From Halioglobus sp. (GTDB lineage: Bacteria > Pseudomonadota > Gammaproteobacteria > Pseudomonadales > Halieaceae): a DNA stretch of 64,000 bases. Below the pieces are notes generated by a model that was not told the origin of the DNA, did not search any database, and saw nothing but the letters and a program-made list of their open reading frames with translations. This document shows positions 63,407-64,000 of the stretch, in pieces (position 1 is the first letter of the stretch; the number at the start of each line of letters is the position of its first letter). The position numbers and the translations under genes were made by a program. The stretch covers positions 1-64,000 of the forward strand of contig PABK01000047.1 in NCBI GenBank assembly GCA_002699145.1. Reading direction: 5' to 3'.

Positions 63407-63435
63407 AAACGCCAGCGTACCGCTGGCGTTTTTTG
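63407..63435 (+). terminator. Rho-independent terminator of rpmE
   Basis: AACGCCAGCG and CGCTGGCGTT form a perfect 10-bp stem with a TAC loop, followed by six T in a row and then GTTTG. It lies 40 bases past the rpmE stop. Confidence 0.92.
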
Positions 63436-63547
63436 TTTGCCCCGGCGGCGACCGGATAGCGGTGATATTCCATCTTGTTCCCGCGACCCCTTTTCTATAT
63501 GCTCGGTGACCCTTTTTTCCGGCGCGCCCTTGCGCTGAGGCAGTTCG

Positions 63548-64000
63548 ATGGCCAAAGATTTAAGAGAGCAGGCCCTCGCCTATCACGCCCAACCGCAGCC
63601 GGGCAAGATCAGCGTTGAGCTGACCAAGCCCGCGCAGACCCAGTGGGACCTCGCCCTGGCCTACAGCCCGGGCGTGGCCGAGCCCTGCCGTGAGATCGCC
63701 GCCGACCGTGACGCGGCGTACGACTACACCGGCAAGGCCAACCTTGTCGGGGTGATCAGCAACGGCACGGCCGTGCTCGGCCTGGGCAATCTCGGCGCCC
63801 TGGCGAGCAAGCCGGTGATGGAAGGCAAGGCCCTGCTGTTCAAGCGCTTTGCCGGCATCAACGCCATCGATGTGGAAGTCAGCGTCGAGGATGCCGACAC
63901 CTTTATCGAAACCGTGGCGAACATCGCCGACACCTTCGGTGGCATCAACCTCGAGGATATCAAGGCGCCGGAGTGCTTCGAGATCGAGGCGGCCCTGGTG
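63548..64000 (+). CDS. maeB: NADP-dependent malic enzyme, N-terminal part (cut by window end)
   Basis: The visible 151 residues run open to the end of the window. They begin [20 protein letters not shown], then [20 protein letters not shown] (malic enzyme signature region), [19 protein letters not shown] and [20 protein letters not shown]. This is the malate/NAD(P)-binding N-terminal domain of the MaeB type, which in full also has a C-terminal phosphotransacetylase-like domain. It converts malate to pyruvate and CO2. GAGG lies before the ATG. Whether the fused C-terminal domain is present cannot be seen. Confidence 0.95.
   Translation, partial: MAKDLREQALAYHAQPQPGKISVELTKPAQTQWDLALAYSPGVAEPCREIAADRDAAYDYTGKANLVGVISNGTAVLGLGNLGALASKPVMEGKALLFKRFAGINAIDVEVSVEDADTFIETVANIADTFGGINLEDIKAPECFEIEAALV

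Overview
The window is GC-rich, densely packed chromosomal DNA from a gammaproteobacterium. Gene order matches Pseudomonas-type chromosomes in several blocks: map-glnD-dapC-(ArsC-like)-dapD-dapE, dapA-bamC-MBL hydrolase, priA-argS-SPOR-hslVU-DUF971, and ubiE-ubiJ-ubiB-hisI-hisE-tatABC. The very high GC, the split transhydrogenase alpha subunit and the lipid/acyl-CoA genes would fit a marine Cellvibrionales/Halieaceae-like organism, but that placement is an inference from gene content only. I support 62 protein genes, the last cut by the window end. I saw no rRNA, tRNA, CRISPR array, insertion sequence or phage gene.

Layout. 0.2-2.2 kb: rpsB-tsf on the minus strand, with a promoter, a long leader hairpin and a terminator. 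2.3-10.2 kb: plus-strand block map, glnD, dapC, nth, ArsC-like, dapD, dapE (translation, nitrogen sensing, lysine/peptidoglycan precursor synthesis, base-excision repair). 10.2-14.1 kb: an SDR gene, then a minus-strand set of class III nucleotide cyclase, HD/PDE-like hydrolase and rsmJ. 14.3-17.7 kb: a leucine-rich-repeat lipoprotein, then dapA-bamC-MBL hydrolase on the minus strand. 17.9-21.9 kb: a DUF3806-like periplasmic protein and a four-gene MCE lipid-transport operon. 21.9-26.5 kb: acyl-CoA/steroid-like enzymes (SDR, DUF35 protein, thiolase-like protein, MaoC hydratase, Nudix hydrolase) and a SRAP repair protein. 26.6-37.0 kb: MscS channel, RND efflux pair, SppA, DUF2069, WrbA, ArsC, YihY and a thioredoxin-like lipoprotein. 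37.0-38.2 kb: a 1.16-kb gene-free stretch full of repeats and hairpins. 38.2-45.2 kb: pnt transhydrogenase, a nuclease-helicase fusion and FAN1. 45.4-48.7 kb: NhaC antiporter, thioesterase and a hemerythrin protein with a histone-like tail. 48.6-55.6 kb: minus-strand ubiE-ubiJ-ubiB-hisI-hisE-tatA-tatB-tatC-ABC exporter. 56.0-62.9 kb: DUF971, hslU, hslV (with a clear heat-shock promoter), SPOR protein, argS and priA, all minus. 63.1-64.0 kb: rpmE and the start of maeB.

The most unusual signal is a family of at least five dispersed hairpin elements, at about 1-60, 37256-37384, 37765-37891, 37955-38032 and 55719-55858. They share a central motif (GAGGGAGT near one end, GACCGACCG near the other). 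They are bounded by long, nearly perfect inverted arms whose sequence is almost completely different from element to element, except for one near-identical pair. A conserved core with variable but self-complementary arms implies selection on structure. All copies are intergenic and three sit in one cluster beside tandem repeats. The second notable system is the cyclase plus PDE-like pair, which looks like a self-contained cyclic-nucleotide module.
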